Assembly (NCBI GenBank): GCA_942159475.1
Contig: OW804096.1
Span: 104,010,194-104,074,193, forward strand
Source of the DNA: Sthenelais limicola
Lineage: Eukaryota; Annelida; Polychaeta; Phyllodocida; Sigalionidae
Reading direction: 5' to 3'
DNA length: 64,000 bases
The position numbers were made by a program, and so were the translations under genes. This document shows, in pieces, positions 1 to 15,210 of this stretch. Position 1 is the stretch's first letter, and each line of letters opens with the position of its first letter. The notes below the pieces were generated by a model. That model saw only the letters and a program-made list of their open reading frames with translations. It did no database searches and was not told the origin of the DNA.

Positions 1-3000
1 TCCTTTGCCATAATTATGTTCAGCCCACTGCACCCGCCATGCACTTTAGAATTGCACTGCCGTATTCCCAGAATTACCTTAAACAGTTACCAAAGTCTGG
101 GTGACGCGATGTACAGACAGACCTGGTACATTGAAGCTTTTGGTTTCGTCCCCTTTTCAATCAATGTTTTGAGGTCTCCCCTGTCTTTGCTTGACTTTCT
201 CAACCAACAGATTAAGTACGGGACCTTAGCACACAAGAATGAACTCAAATTGGATAAAGCTTCTACCCTGGGCGCGGGGATAAGCTATTGTTTAGATGTG
301 TGAATGTATCAAAACAGAAGGCCTTTTAATCTACTCTGTCGGCCAAGACGCGAAAGCCATGATAACATTTTGGGATCAAATTCTAATCCTGATCTAATCC
401 AGATTTCGAGTCTATACATAGGGTCTGGAGAAATAATCCCCTTTCCCTGACAAGGATATATATATCACCAATCGTGATGAATATGCGTTGGTGGGTAAGG
501 TGGTTAAGCGACACTTAGCTCGGATTCGTGGGATTATAGCTTAGCTATATTAGGATACAATGTAATTATATAAAAACATGACGAGCATGAGTCATAATCA
601 CAATAAGTGAGTTGTATTAGGTCTTACGCGTGTCTAACATGAAACTTGATTATCGAGTTTATTAGTTCTTTCTGACTTTTGCAAAATTTTCGTCAGATTT
701 TCACCAAAGCAACATGATATACATTGTGATATAGGGATTGTTCAATTTTTCATCTAGGGAAACATATATCAAACAAGTTATAAGTTTTTTAAGTTAATCA
801 ATCATTTAATGAACTATTTTTCTGTTTAACTTTATAATCAGTTTAAGTTAATGTATATATTGTGCGTTTCCCAAGGAAACGAATTCTACGGACAACTATT
901 TGTGCACAATGGCAAGTCATAGTTAGCAGTTTAGTTTTTGCTCGACTGAAAATGCTTAATATTTAATTAAAAATGCTTATGCTTAATTATATGTGTACAT
1001 TTTGTGATAATAATATTGGATAAAGAACATAACACTCTTTTGAAACCCAGAAATCGCAAAGGGTGTAGTAGGTGTAGATCACTCAGATTCAGTCATGGGG
1101 GGTCCTCTCTACAGTTGTCAATCAAACCAAGATAGCTAATAGAATACAAGACATGTAAACCAATAGGATGTCACACTGGCCTTCAGGGATTTACTGCAGA
1201 GATGGTAGAAGATTGTCAATCAAGCAGTCTTTGCATAAGTGCCAAGTTAGTAGTGTTGGTGTGAATTACATATCAGAGATGGGCATCCAGATATCCTCCC
1301 AGATAAGTGTCCACACTCTTCACACCAACCCTCAACCAACACCTCAAAATGTATCACATGAACTGGCTACTCAGGATGATTGACAGAATGGTACGCAATT
1401 CACTAACATTCCCGAATTTTTAATTCCGTAGAATGTAAAAAGAAGGGATATTGCAACACGAACGAGCAGAGGACATCTTTTCCTAACGTTACATAAGATA
1501 CAATTACTTGATATCTAATTTACAAATGTTTTTCTTGAAGAAACCTTTGTCTATATTTCGTTACAATACTTCCCAGAATCGACATGAGTAGGAATTCTCC
1601 AGGCGTCAACGCAGAGGCCCTATTTATTTTAACATCGTATATACTATTCTAAAATTATATTATTAAAGGAATTCATGGACTAATCTCCAAGCTAATTATG
1701 TATTAACTTTTGCTGATATCAGCATGATAACTACAGGTTAGTTGTCCCTCCAAGGTTGTCCACAAAGCAAGGCCATGGGCACAATTTAGATACACCTGTA
1801 CGCGAGACAAACCGAATATTGGCACGCCGTTGAATTAAGTACCGTATACACAACTAAGCGTGCAACAATACCTACAACCCATTATTCAGAATCCTGTTTC
1901 ATATTTGAACATATTGTTATACCTTATATGTCCTGTATTGGCAATTAAATCTGCAAGCATAAAAAAGACAGACCACAGTGATCACCATGAAGTCGGAATG
2001 TTTGTATTTGTTTTTTTTGTTAAACCCATGCACGCATTTTAGATTTAGAACCGCTTTACCAGTTTTTCTTTTTACTGGGGCGTTTTCATGTTATTTATTG
2101 TGTAGCTAAGCATTGATCATTAACGTTCCAGAAGAAGCTGATCATAATGTAAAAACTAGGGTATAAGGAACCTCTAGAATTGTGAAATATTGTAACCACT
2201 TTTTTGTCAATTCAAAGAGAGAGATTTCTCAAAATTAGCCAAGAGGACCTGTGCTCAGATGACCTTTACCAAAGCACCCAGATGATGAAAGACCCAATCC
2301 TGTGGTCTGGGACGTGTTCGTGCCCTATGTCAAATGTGCATGAACCCAGATTTCTGCATTCCAGCCGTCTGGGACCCAGACACCCATATTCAAATTTGCT
2401 GACACGGAGGGGGGAGTGAGGCAGTACTTGCTGAACTCGCGATTTGAACTATTGGGGCTTCCAGGAACTGTGGTCCATAACTATTGTATCATTTCTATGT
2501 ATTGCAGTGTCTCGAATACGGCCCGTATATTTATCCAGTTTGATTGATATGAAAGTGAAATATCTGCGAACTAAAATATCACAGTCATCGTTAAATCAAC
2601 CAGGAGTATCATTCCTAATTTACATTCAAATAATCAGTAATATGTGATGCGAGAAAATGTGCCGGATGTCCCATCGAATCGTACCGACCGACCCTTCCAT
2701 TTTGTCCACATGAAATTGAGATATTTTAAAATAATACCGCCCCCCCCTTACCCCCTTTACCCCTCCCCCCCCCCTCACACACACACACGCCACTATTCAA
2801 CATTATTTTCGATTTCATAGTGTATCATGAATTATGCTTATGTGCAAAGAAAACATATCAGGAGTCTGGCTGATCATTTGATGCGCCTAAAATTCACATA
2901 ATATTATATGTACATCCGTACAAATGTATATAGTTTATTTCCAGTAAACAGATACAGAGAATACTTTGATTCAAATAAATCTAATATGTGTGAACTTACC

Positions 3001-6000
3001 TAAAGTCGACTTGAATATTTGAGAAGCAAGAAGCAAAATAACTATTGCTCCTTCCGAAAGTATGCCACTACTGCTTGTAGAAAGCATGGTATTCTAGGAA
3101 GATCTCGTTTGGCGATAGATAGGGAAGTGAGGACCAAGTCCACGTGGAGTGATCTTGCCCACCAGCTATAGCAATGCGACCAGGTAGCAAAGGTCACTTA
3201 AAAGTTCTCTTTACTTTGGCAAGCGTTTTAAAGTGTATGATGCAAATTTCAAATTGACGAAAAAGTACTGCCTAGCTTAAGGTAGAGTTTAGGAAGTTCC
3301 GGATGTTTTAAGATGGTGCTCGTTAAGCATGCAAGTATTATATCGCTTTAGATGGCCAGCAGGACTAGTCTCCCTTTATATACCTCATCCAGAGCATCCA
3401 CCTACGATCAGGTCTCATGCTCCTCTCTTACCAAGAGTGCCCACACCCTCCCTGACTCCCCAAACACACCCACCCACCCATCTGACTTCCCACTCAGCGT
3501 CTCGCCTCTCTTTATTCTGCAATCCGCATCGATAGAGACAAGTCCCGCCCTTCCATCCCTCAACTCCTTAATTGGTCGGTATTTTAAGTGACTGAAATAT
3601 GAGTATTATATATAAATATCCTATATTACTAATGCTATTATTTCTTTTTTTTACTAATGCTATTATCAATAAGGTATCTCCGTTAGTCACTAGACCATTG
3701 ATCAATAGACACTCGGGAAGCCATCTTCTTTTGATAGCCCTACACCAATGTGTAGTAATATAATTGACATGTTGAGAACTTATCTGGTAACTTAAATTAA
3801 ATGGATGTAATTATTATCTTTCACATCACAGCCTTAAAGTATGTTCGGCTTTGTCAAGTTCCACCTGAAATAGGTTTGATTACTCCATGACTTTGCCAAA
3901 TCTTATTTTAATCGTGACAGAATATCCGTCTTTTCGATAATATCAGCAACGCTGACCTTTGTATAATCTCTAAGGTATAATAAGGGTGCATGGAGCATGA
4001 AGACCAAATACGTCCATGTAAAAGCTAGAATTCTAAGACCCTGGATGGGCGGATTAAGATGAGATGGACTGCCTTGAAGTATCGCCATATAAGCGGCCGG
4101 GCATCAAGTCCTGTACTGCTTATGCCATTCAGGGCGAGTGCTCTGATCGCTTCTCCCGGTGATTTCACATATAGATAAAACCAGGTTGTTACCGGAAAAC
4201 TGGGTGAATTGAATAATGATATTCGATATATCATTAAGCTATGCCCCTCTCTTTGTGTGGGGATATCAATATACCACGCCCAGCTCAATAATGGGAAGGG
4301 GACTGGTTACTCTATAGCGAAAACAATTACCGTAGTTTAAAAAAGAATCCGCATGCTCGGTAGGAATTAAATGGTGAAACAATTTAAAGTATCTGCGTGA
4401 AGTTAGTTAAATAACGGCCTGTCATATTAATTTCGAAGTGTATACATTATTGGCGCGCGCGATAACACGGGGGTGTTGACTTTAAAAGGCATTATATATA
4501 TATATATATATATATGAGGGGAACAGGTGACTAAAGAATCACCGAGATCCCCTGTCTTAAATCCGGTGCAGTGGTATGCTGAACCGCCGCATGTAATGAG
4601 TGTTTTATTGGTTTGTCTAGACTAATAAATAATGTGTTTGCCAAGGAACACTGCTTTTGTGCATCAGCTGTGCGACGACCAGCTAGTCTTGAATTGACCT
4701 TTATCAGATGGCTGTTTAACACAGTTTTCTCTTTTGGCAGAATTGCACACGTGAGAAATCAATTAAAAGACCACTAAAGTAAATTACAAGTCCGGAGATT
4801 GCCTGAAGACTCAAAGATTTACTGCCGGCCCGTGGGGGCATCGCATATAATCTTCCGCATGTTGTATACCCTCTCTTATATATATTGCTTCCAACATTGT
4901 CTATCATAATAGAGTTAAAGTTAAAGAAAATTTATAACGCACACTGTGGGCGTTTTCTATCCTGCCCATGCACGATTCACATATAGGCCTATTCATATTA
5001 ATAATATTTCCCTAAGCTAGATTTTAATCTGAGATTTTGATCATATATCTCGTTTGGCTCGTTTGGCTTGGTATAATTATTGGACGATGAACTTTCTCGC
5101 CTTCCTCAATGATTGATCCACGATTGATTTTCCTAAAAAATAAATGAGGTTTTTGCAAGGATATTAATAGTATAGTGAGCCTTCACCTTGAGCTTAACTG
5201 AACAGGGAGATCTTGTATAGTCTGCGTTGGGCTTTTCATGTCTGGCTGATTTGAGACGAGACTCTTAACACTTGATATATAGGTGTGCCCCACACCCCGA
5301 CCCTTCTTCTCAATACAATGCTATGCACACTATACACCTGGTTGTCTCGCGCCCCTGGTTACTTTCCGAGTGCAGCCACACGATAAATCTTATTTTGACA
5401 TAAATCGAACGAACGCTACAAGAAAATAATAACATGACGGGACTTTCCCGTCTTTTAACCATTATAAATGGCTCGGTATAACTATTGTCAGCGGGGAATC
5501 ATTGATCTGCATGTGATTTTCATAATATTCAAGTAATACAGGACGAGATTCAATCCTACCCACAACAATGGAACTTGGAAGACAAAAGATATAATGACTG
5601 CACAGAAAAGAATGAACATTGTTCACTCCCGGATCCCCCAGTAAATATGATCGTCTATGATAGCTAAAATTATCAAAGTATGCAGAAAAAACATGCATAA
5701 TGCCATAACCTGATCAATTTGTAAGTTCCAGAAGTGTGTAGGTAAAAGATAATAAATGGTAGATATATGCAGGAAGTTCTAAACAGAGGAAACGGTAGGT
5801 ATTGCTCATACATTTAAGCGGGGAATTTTCATTTTACCTTAGATTAAAAGATTTTACTCTAAGATTTTACCAATGATATCCATAGGGGAGAATGGGGGCA
5901 CCATGCACGTACCCATGTCACTATACGGCGCAGTGATGCAAGCGACTGGGAATGTAGGCTGGACGAAGTGTTCACACCGTGTTAGGCGCACCTTTTCTTG

Positions 6001-9000
6001 TCTAACCGCACCCTGTGGTCACACTTCCGCCTCTTAAATACAGACACCTTGTACATTACAGCAATCACCCCTGAAGCAGCAAAGGAGGCTATACACAAAT
6101 AGTTTATCATCCTGTGAGAGTAAGTAGTTATTAACATTATTTGAGTGTTACCGAGCCCTATTTTGACAGGCGAGCTACAAGATGGATGAATCCCTCAGAC
6201 AATGGTGTCTGTTTATCTAAGTCTCAAAGCATAGGTAACTCAATGTGGGATGGTCTTCGTTTCTGACAATACGACACGTTCGTGTTCTTTGTGTACATAG
6301 AATGCAAAATACACTGACGATGACTAATCATGACTAATTCAAGCGAGGGTATTTATCGTATACTTAATGGCATGGTTTATCGGAGTTGGAGCAATGAACA
6401 GCTGGGGATAGTAGTATAGTAGATGTGCAATTATGCACAGGGGAATCCAAATAAATTAGTGTCCATGGATTGTTTTAGAAAATAGCTATATTATAACATT
6501 CCATTCGTTTCTGACTCTAAACTTCAATCATTCACAAACATAACATGTGAGAAATGCAGTTCATGTGTCGGCATTATTATTATTTCAAACTATAAAAAGT
6601 ATCGGTTCACCGTGAACACCTTTTCATACAAGCGGGGTTAAATTTGCAGCGTATTTGAAAGGGTCTTTGGCAAGAAATATATATGCGGTATACGCAACAC
6701 GGTTGTCATATAATACGTAAGACGCAGATTCCCAAAATATTTGCGTGAGGGTATTTTTCTCAGAAAGAAATTATACGGCTAGTTGAGCCTTTAAAAAGCT
6801 ACCTCTTGAGGCTAAACCCACTTCTTTTTTTATTTGAAAAGCCAAAGGATACATTATCTGTCAGGTGCTAAGCTTATAGCATGAAGAACTTTGGCTAGTT
6901 CAGTGGTGAAGAAATGGAATTTATGGATTCAAAATGAAATAACGTATGGTTTAATTATACACACGCCAAAGAATGATTGACAAATGACCAATCATATAGG
7001 ACGCTTGACAAATAAAGATGTCCATCTTGTCGTCGTTCACGCAGAAAATATTCTTTGGGCATCCGATGTTTCCGATTGAGGATATACTTCACAGAGGATA
7101 TACAAAGATTGTCTAATTCTTTGAGTGTTAATAAGTATAGTGCCGAACAAAAGTCTCTGTGGAAGTAGGTCTTCAACAGGACACATCCACACACTTCCTT
7201 ACTTTTGCCGGGCTTTAAGTCACCTCTTCATTAAAACATATGCCAACATACGGTAGATCATTTACATTGGTTAACGTGACAACTCAATATCCCCGGAAAG
7301 TACCAGCGTTTTCATACAAGTTTATGTTATTATACATGTGAAATAAACTTTTTATATAGTTGCATGTGTTAGTATTCAATATCCAGATTATTTTGTATAT
7401 ATATAATATAGTTGAAAAACACTAGAATTGAATACATTTTTTTTAAAGACTTTATTTCGACAGCTTCTCCAATGAGTTAACATGAGAACAAGTTTCTTGT
7501 GCATGAAAACAAGGTTTTCGACTTGCTGCTGAGGTGCGAGCTATAACTATGATGTGTAAATTTCTAAGGCTAACTTTAAATGATAATAAACGTCTTATGC
7601 TAAATGAGCTAACAAGCTAACAAGTAAGGTTTTATCTCTTTATTTCTTCCCGTTCTTGATATGTAATTGATTATTTGATCATTTTTACTGCCATAATATC
7701 GACATTCAGGGGTACTTTTCTTTTTTTTAAAATGTTTGTTTTGTTTTTAAAGGGTTTTATTCGATTATTCCTGCCATCTGGGCATGGCTAATAGCAATAT
7801 ACGTTTACCCCACTTTATAGGCCTATATTTTTTTTGTATTTTCGAATTTTCTAACACTTCGTCTTTAACAATTTAGCGATTCATTGCCAATAATTGTATT
7901 TCTTCTTGCCCCCCTTGTTGCATTTCCTTAATGTTCATAAAAGTTTTACCCCTTATTGTATAATTATGATATAAAATATGAAACACATAGATAGAAATGA
8001 CAATGAACAAAAAGATGAAGGATAAGATTGACCACACTGTAACTGTTAACAGTAATCTGAAACACTGTTCCGGTAACAGTCACCGAGGGCAAATGTGGAT
8101 ACAATGCGACGAGATACTGAAAAGGATCATCTCAAAGACCAGTGTTTTGAGCAAATGGGTATGACATTGAGGTTGGAGAAACAGACACTATACACTATAT
8201 CACAGACACTATACAATCACTACTCTCCAGACTGCCACAATCGAACAGAAAAAGAAAATATGTACCTTGCAATCGGAGGAAAAATTAAAACAAAGATGTA
8301 TTGGACAAGAGCACACGAGTGCAAAAAGCTTGCAGATAAATTTAAAGCCTTCAAAATACGAGTGTTTCATCCTTTGAACAGGTGCAACAGGAAAGAATTA
8401 ATTGCAAGGTAAAGAGTTTCCCATGCAAGAACCTAAAGATTAGGATAGGTGTGGGAGAAATTCATTAGGAAACGAAGTATAGAGAAGAATCAGCCCTCTA
8501 AAGACCGCAACCAAATCATAGCGTGGGAATGAAGAGAAACCAGTAGACAGACGCAACTCGTCGACGCACCCCAATATTGATTTTATTTATTGTTTTTCAA
8601 GAACTGTTCCTCTTTTCAGACCATCAGCGCAACATGTTTAACTCTATGTATGTTTTATGGTGAATATGAAATATTTACTATAGACCCATTCAATGAGTTT
8701 GCTTTTATTTGAATAAAATAATGTCCCTATCATGAAGATTTTTCCTTATTCAACAATTAGTTATTCATGGTACACGTATAGGCTTATCTAATTCTGGGCC
8801 TGGTTCTGGGATGTATCCGTAGCAGAAAAAGACTCAATAAGAGTTTCCTCCCAAGTATCCGCCTATTCAATCAGCCACCGCCCAAACCCATTTTAAGAAT
8901 AATATACAAAATGCAAAACAAATAGATGTGCATGCCGTTTTCCTGCCCCGTGAAACGCGGCTGTTTTTTTCAAAAATAGAACGCTCACGAATATGACACG

Positions 9001-9690
9001 AATGGCGTTTGTCTTGTCGTAGGAATCAGTGCCCTTGGGGGAATCAATTATCCAACTCTCGTGAGGCTGGTTTCTTTCATATGACTAAAGATGATAACTG
9101 TGTGACCCCCGAGCAACACATTGAGACATAATCTGTGGTCACGCCCACATTGTTGCCGACTTGTACATAGGGATCTTCATGATTTATCCTCTTCCCTGCC
9201 ATATAGATGTCTGAGTTTACCAATGTATTTAGCTCTAAGGGCCATGAAGAACCGCTCCTTTTTTAGCTGACGCAAAGTCGGTCACTTGCAGTGCCCAGCG
9301 GTAGATGTATATCAGTGATAGAGAGGTCTTCAACCGACGCCCACGAAACTGTATCCTGGATTGACTTTTAATCAGTTATGGGGAACTCCACAATGTTTTT
9401 TTCATTGCAGCTGCATGTTGCGACTAATAAGTAACGTCCCAGTCCTCCTTCTACGGTTATTCTAGCAACTCGGGGTCTAATATAATATTCACTACTGAAG
9501 CCGAGGGATTATACACAAACAGTGCACCCGTAGGCCCAATTTCACTTGTGTAAAATATGTTTTTAAAAAAACACGTTGTAAAGAAATAATTGATCATGAA
9601 TGGTCGGATTTGCTTGTTGATAGAGTGGAACTTGAACACCTAGTCTCTGATTGATATTACAAAAAGGTCGGGATGTGAATTTATAAGTTC
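1..9690. other. Gene-free AT-rich stretch
   Basis: I see no supported gene, RNA or intact mobile element here. Open frames are short and lack recognisable motifs. The longest, 105 codons at 8095-8412, shows no family resemblance and no splice or poly(A) context that would support it. Visible structure is limited to a C-rich/(CA)n stretch at about 2740-2790, a TA dinucleotide run at 4493-4515 and scattered TAGGCCTA palindromes near 4984 and 7817. Confidence 0.6.
4493..4515. repeat. (TA)n microsatellite
   Basis: About eleven uninterrupted TA dinucleotides. Confidence 0.9.
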
Positions 9691-9726
9691 AAGAGTATAC
9701 AAGGATGCATTTAATATATTAATCGA

Positions 9727-9951
9727 CCATGAATTATATTATGAATAACAATGTCCTATGTGAAAGGCAGTTGGGTTTCCAACCAGGTCATTCCACCACT
9801 GAAGCGATATGAATTCATTGTAGATTTAAACAAGGCCATGCATGTTAAACATTTCTCTGTGGCCAGCTTTATCGACCTGAGTAAGGCCTTCAACTCGGTG
9901 GTTCATGATACTTTTTTAGACAAACTTGTTAATGTCGGTGTAAACTGTTGA
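9727..9951 (+). pseudogene. LINE reverse-transcriptase relic
   Basis: A short decayed piece of a non-LTR retrotransposon RT. One frame reads a QLGFQPGHSTTEAI-like stretch, which corresponds to the QxGFRxGxST motif of CR1/Jockey-type RTs. After a one-base shift near 9811 the next frame reads YEFIVDLNKAM and then FIDLSKAFNSVVHDTFLDKL. The latter is RT motif A, in which the D of DLSKAF is catalytic. The frame ends at 9951, and nothing recognisable as RT follows or precedes. The copy is a dead fragment of about 75 codons. Its motif spacing is like the LINEs at 44.8 kb and 50 kb, but it is too short to assign to either family. Confidence 0.75.
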
Positions 9952-9959
9952 TTATCTGA

Positions 9960-10611
9960 TATTTGAAAGATCCAACAATAATTTGTAGATAAATTGATTC
10001 CTGCTTCGCTGCCACTTCGCTGCCACGCCCTCTTTACTCACCACGGCAGCTATCATACTTTATATGACCTACATTTCTCGGCTCGCCGAGTCGCGTATCT
10101 TACCGATTGGATCTTTACTATTATCAAAATGATCAATATATGATGATATAGAATGAGTATGGTTTCATGTTTAACATAACATATGATATAAATTGTATTA
10201 AGGATGTATGATGCATCATGCAATATTACTTAACGCAACAGAAGGACTAATGTAAAAATAAAATAAAACAAGGTATAACATTAACTTGATATATGTCGAG
10301 TCTGTGTTCTATTACCCTTAGTCCTTTTACTTACCCTCTTTTTGAAATAATAATGATAATAATTTTAATACATATATTACATCGCAAATAGCTGGTTATG
10401 GAGGCTTTTAATCTATCCGAAACGGTGGAGAAATAACAACATAGTGGAGCAATATATGAAACCCTCTGAATTACAATACTTTAATGTTAAATACGTTTGG
10501 ACGTCGGGATATCGGAGGGAATGGCATTGGCGATGTTATTATCCTTTTATCCGAACATTGCCAAATGCGCTTTCCATATTGGCCGGTTTTTGTGGGGGTG
10601 GCAAATCAACC

Positions 10612-10642
<31 letters not shown>

Positions 10643-13600
10643 ATATAATATTGGTAAAGCCACTTCTATGCTTTGGCAAGGTATTTTGGAAAGATGGGAA
10701 ATTTGTTTTTCCCCGTTTATGTATAAAATAATGATGAGATAGAATAGTATATGAGATGGTAAAATAGTGAGAGGTGTGGGTGGATAAAAGTGTTGTAAAA
10801 CTATAACAACGGAAAGGAGTAATCCGCAAGTATTAATTGCCACGCACTGGGTCAGCAGCGTGGGCGTTGGCACCACGTTTGGTTCCAGTATCTAAATTTA
10901 GTCTGAGGAATATGCCCCTAGTACCAGGACCATTGATTTCCTGCTTTGGCATCAAGAGTAACATATCACCTCGGTCATTTCAAATGGCAAGTGATTGTGG
11001 AGTGTCGCCAGAAATATAGTTTCTTGCAGTTGGTTTTTGTTCAGGCGGAGCTGACATTTGTGCTTGTATCTAAACGATGTATGTTTTGCCAGGTCAACAA
11101 AGGGACCGTGGTGTCGCGGTTCAAAAAGACTCGAGGATTATGTTTATCAACGCATAGCGAAACAGATAATAGTGTCTGACAAGGAGACTTGAAATTACCC
11201 CGGGAAACAACATCCTTTAATAGGTTTTTAAAAACCATTCCCTGTCAAATGTGCTAGGATTTTGTCATCAATATCGCCAAAAGAAAATGAAAGGTATTTA
11301 TAAATGGTGATGGGAGGGAGCGCTGGCTAATCTGTAAGCTTGCAAGATTTGAATGGCCTACAATTGATAACGGATTAATGCCGGTAACTTTGGGACAAGG
11401 ACTGGCATGATTTAGCTTTATCCCAGTTAACAAAAGAAGTGTATTAGAAAAGGTACTTCGATTTGTCAGCGGAGACATATATCTTCAATTTTCAATCTAA
11501 CAAGACTTTACATCTCCTGAGTATCTGGTATTTTGTTTACCATACAACCAAATTGAGGTAATATACCTGTCAGATTTTCTGCGAGACGAAACTTGTGGAT
11601 GTGGAATTAAATATAACAAGTAACAGTGACACTTACCGGTAACAGTGCTCCCGATTGATTATAACGGTTAGTTATATTTTGATTCAGTCAGCAGAAGTTT
11701 GACTTTGACAGAAGAAAACACTATTTTACTCTTTTATTTGCTTCTAACTTAAAGATAAAACCAAATCTGCCTGGTCCATCCCTATATATAATGCACCCTA
11801 TATATATTTCTTTTCAGGGGACACTCAAACCACAACTGAGAATTAATGAAGTTGTGGCTTAATCCATATCATTCCTTTATAAAAAAAAAAGACAATAATG
11901 AACTAATGAAATGTATTGGAATTGAGGTCAAGGTTAAATTCATTTTAGGTTGTATAGCTTCCACTTCTGACATCCTTTCTTGGAAATCTATGGTGCATGT
12001 TTCTGGGAATCAATGATATCATATGTCGTCAAACACACAGTATAATTATGTGGCGCATGTATGCAAGTATGTGCTGATGTCAGTGTATATTGCAAGATTG
12101 CTAAAAAGCAATTCATTCAAAACTACAAAATTATATAATTATTTCGCGGAATGCGTATATCTACATATTAATGAATATCAAGTTGGTGGATTTGGCCATC
12201 ATTTTGGTTCATCCATTTTTTATTATACAAAATATATATCCCAATTTTCAGACTTTTAATAATTTCCGGACGCATATAGAAGAACTGTGTCGTTTACTGA
12301 CATGTGGATCTGAATATATTTTATGTCAGGATTTCTTTATCAAAAGCTAGTTATCCTCATCCATAAAGACAACAATACCATAGCATAGAAACAGAAAATT
12401 AAAGTATATATGTCATTTACCACCACAGTGCAATAACTTCCGACGTGGTGTCTAAATATTAGGATACAGTTCTTATTCTTTGAGGCGAAGGTCTCCCTCT
12501 GTATTATGTGACTGCCAAATTTTGGGTTAATAGCTGGAAACTAAACCAAGTGAATCTTGGGTCTTGGAACTCATTATAGGATATATATAGAAAACAAGAA
12601 AATGGCACCGAACTAAATCATACATGTATGGGGTGTAGGTATAAAAGTCTGGAAATAAACAATACACTAATTATAGTATATGTTTGTAATTCCTCGTACG
12701 TTGAAAGGCAATGCCGTAGCGTGCAGTCCATGCACCTGGGAAGCATGAACGTTAACGCATTTATAAATAAAACTATTTCGCGAACTAGACAGGACTTAAA
12801 TAGCCATCCTACCTGAATGTATACGTTGTCACAAGCACATCTTCACCACCGCCGCCTCCTAGCAGGACTTATGGGGATTAAATATTGGCATTTGAATATA
12901 CACCCAATGATAAACCGATGGGATCCAAAGAGAGGAAAGAGCTGTTCTTGAGGGGAAGGGTAACGAGAGAGGCAGACAGACAAACCTATACAGACAGCGA
13001 TAGTTCTAAAGCGATATCTAGAGGATGACAGGGATACCAGCGATACAGAACATGGTCACCTTGTACTGAAAAGGGAAACTTTACAGGAATTATAGTCCTT
13101 TTAAAATGAATTTCGATAGTGTATCCAGTTGAATTAATGATATTCATGAATCCAGGGAGATGAAATACCCCTGAAACTGTGATAAACATGAAGAATTATT
13201 TCGATTTTCTGCCGCACATAAAGCGTTACCGTTATTTTTCATCTAGACATAATCAGACAACAGATGTACATATTTCTTAAAGCATTAATGATGGAAAAGA
13301 TTAATCGCACAGCATTACCCTGGTGTACGCACATAACTATTGGGTAATCTAACTATAAGTTCATTCAGGTATATATAATTCATAAATAAACGTGTCCGAA
13401 ACGTGTACACAATACTGGGACCTGGGAGTGTATGCCCCTGGTTCAATTGCCAAAAAACACGGCTGAACTCCGATAACATTGGTGGGGCGATGTTGGTGGT
13501 TCGATAACCCTGGAATACACACTTAGTCTAAACAGCAGGAATCAGAAGGCGCGGATTGATACACCCAGATAGATTGTTTTGTTTACAATAGGATCCAGGA

Positions 13601-15137
13601 AAGTGCATTTTCTTGTCATTTCTAATCGGAATTATTATGTATTATGTAGCCTAGGTATATCGTGTCTAAAAAATCACTTTGGCATATTAAGCTACATGTT
13701 TTTCCATACCTTTTATAAATTATGGCCACTTTTTTACAAATTATATAATAGTAATGCTGTAGGTTATATAAAACAATAGTTGCGCTTTTTACAAATTGTG
13801 AATGCTTGATTAAAACCATTATTTTTTGTATCACGATTGACTGAGGATAACACCCGAAAATGATGTAATGTTGATTACTGAATAAACATAATTTAAAAAC
13901 TAAAAATACAAAACATGCAGGTAGGCCTATATATACTTGACCTTCATGATATCTCTTCCGTATCTCCACTATTTTCATTCCTGATGCCTCAAGAATCAGA
14001 TTTTATGTTACATTTTCATCTTAACATGAGCAAAACTTATAAGTGTTAATTTAAAATCACCTAACAAAACCACAAATAAAAAAAAACACAAAAAAAACCT
14101 GACCACAAATCAAACACTCTCGTACTCTCTCCATTCCCGATCGTCTTAAAAAAAAATACGTTTCAGTTGCCTGGGAATTCCTTAGTACAGAGAAGTCCAA
14201 ACTTATATCTGGAGGTGTTGTTGTTTCAAGGAAACCAATTGCGATTCTGAAATATTAAGTTTCAGTTCACCGATAAATCAGCAATTCCCGGTCACCCACT
14301 CCAGACCATCACGGCATTATGGGGGATATCTCTACGACAGGTCGTGTCCGTTTCTAGCGAGATAGATATGAGATATCGTTTTCTCAGGCTTGCGACACTG
14401 AAGGATTAATGACCGACATTGAGGGGCTGCTGGTGCCCTGTTTGGTGTATACTCCCGAGGAGAAGCGAGGGATTTAAGTGATTAGGCCTATACACAAACC
14501 GTGCACCAGCAGTCCCGAAATTATTTCGAGTTTATTTATCCCTTTAGTCTCTCAAATAAAGGTGTTCAAAACTATTATACAGCAGTTTTCCTGATAAATT
14601 ACATTAGTCGCCCTTAGCAATGTGTTGTTGTAACCAAACTTTGTAGTTAGTCATTGTTATCACCAATTGTAGTACATGACGTGTATTTGAAACGGAGAAG
14701 GACAGTTTTTCTGAACTCTTTGATACTGTATTGAAATAATCCTGATACAGGTATCCTCAATTCTAAACTTATAAATGATGCAAAGATGCATTCTTAGGGA
14801 TATAATTTACCTGTTTTATGTGAATAACAGCATTTGGTCAGGAGTGTTTTTGTCAATGTCATTAATCCCTTTTCCTTTTATAAAAGTTTGAAGTTATTGT
14901 TTTTCTCTCACCTACTCTACACCCGCTTCATTTAAGCCTGCTGCTATATTGTCATCGCACAGATTCAGATTTAGTAAATCTTTGAAACATGATTAATAAT
15001 TGTATAACTATTCATTTTAAAATGCACATAATAGTTATGATGTGTCTGACATTTGGACTGCTCTCTATTTACTTCTTTCCGTTTTCTTTGTAAATCATGA
15101 TAGATAAAAAGAACCTGCACTAAAAACTGGTTAGAGA
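9960..15137. other. No gene seen
   Basis: AT-rich sequence with only short motif-free frames. It contains a run of about 19 C followed by (CA)n at 10610-10644, which generates spurious open frames on both strands. It also has AGGCCTA palindromes at 13922 and 14483. I found no splice-flanked exon and no transposon domain. Confidence 0.55.
10610..10644. repeat. poly(C) plus (CA)n microsatellite
   Basis: Nineteen C residues are followed by about eight CA dinucleotides. Confidence 0.95.
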
Positions 15138-15210
15138 TGTTGAGTGAGTGAGATTGGTTGCTTAACGCCCTTATCAACACATTTAAAGAGTGTTTTATCA
15201 AGGGCGGGAG
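15138..15210 (+). repeat. SINE-like head with hairpin
   Basis: TGAGTGAGTGAG is followed by a TTAACGCCC segment. An imperfect hairpin then pairs CGCCCTTATCAACAC (15167 on) with a GTGTTTTATCAAGGGCG segment ending near 15208. The TGAGTGAGTGAG...ACGCC arrangement recalls the conserved head of SINEs common in molluscs. That resemblance is from memory and was not tested. It lies just upstream of the 338-bp dispersed repeat and could be part of a composite element. Confidence 0.3.

Noticed and set aside
4025..4288. 87-codon minus-strand frame
   Set aside because: No motif or supporting signals.
8095..8412. 105-codon plus-strand open frame
   Set aside because: No domain, no splice or poly(A) context and AT-rich codon use like the surroundings. 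It is probably a chance frame.
9485..14525. Two similar ~50-bp stretches with ATACACAAAC(A/C)GTGCACC at 9510 and 14490
   Set aside because: Similarity is short and interrupted. It could be an old repeat, but I could not define ends.
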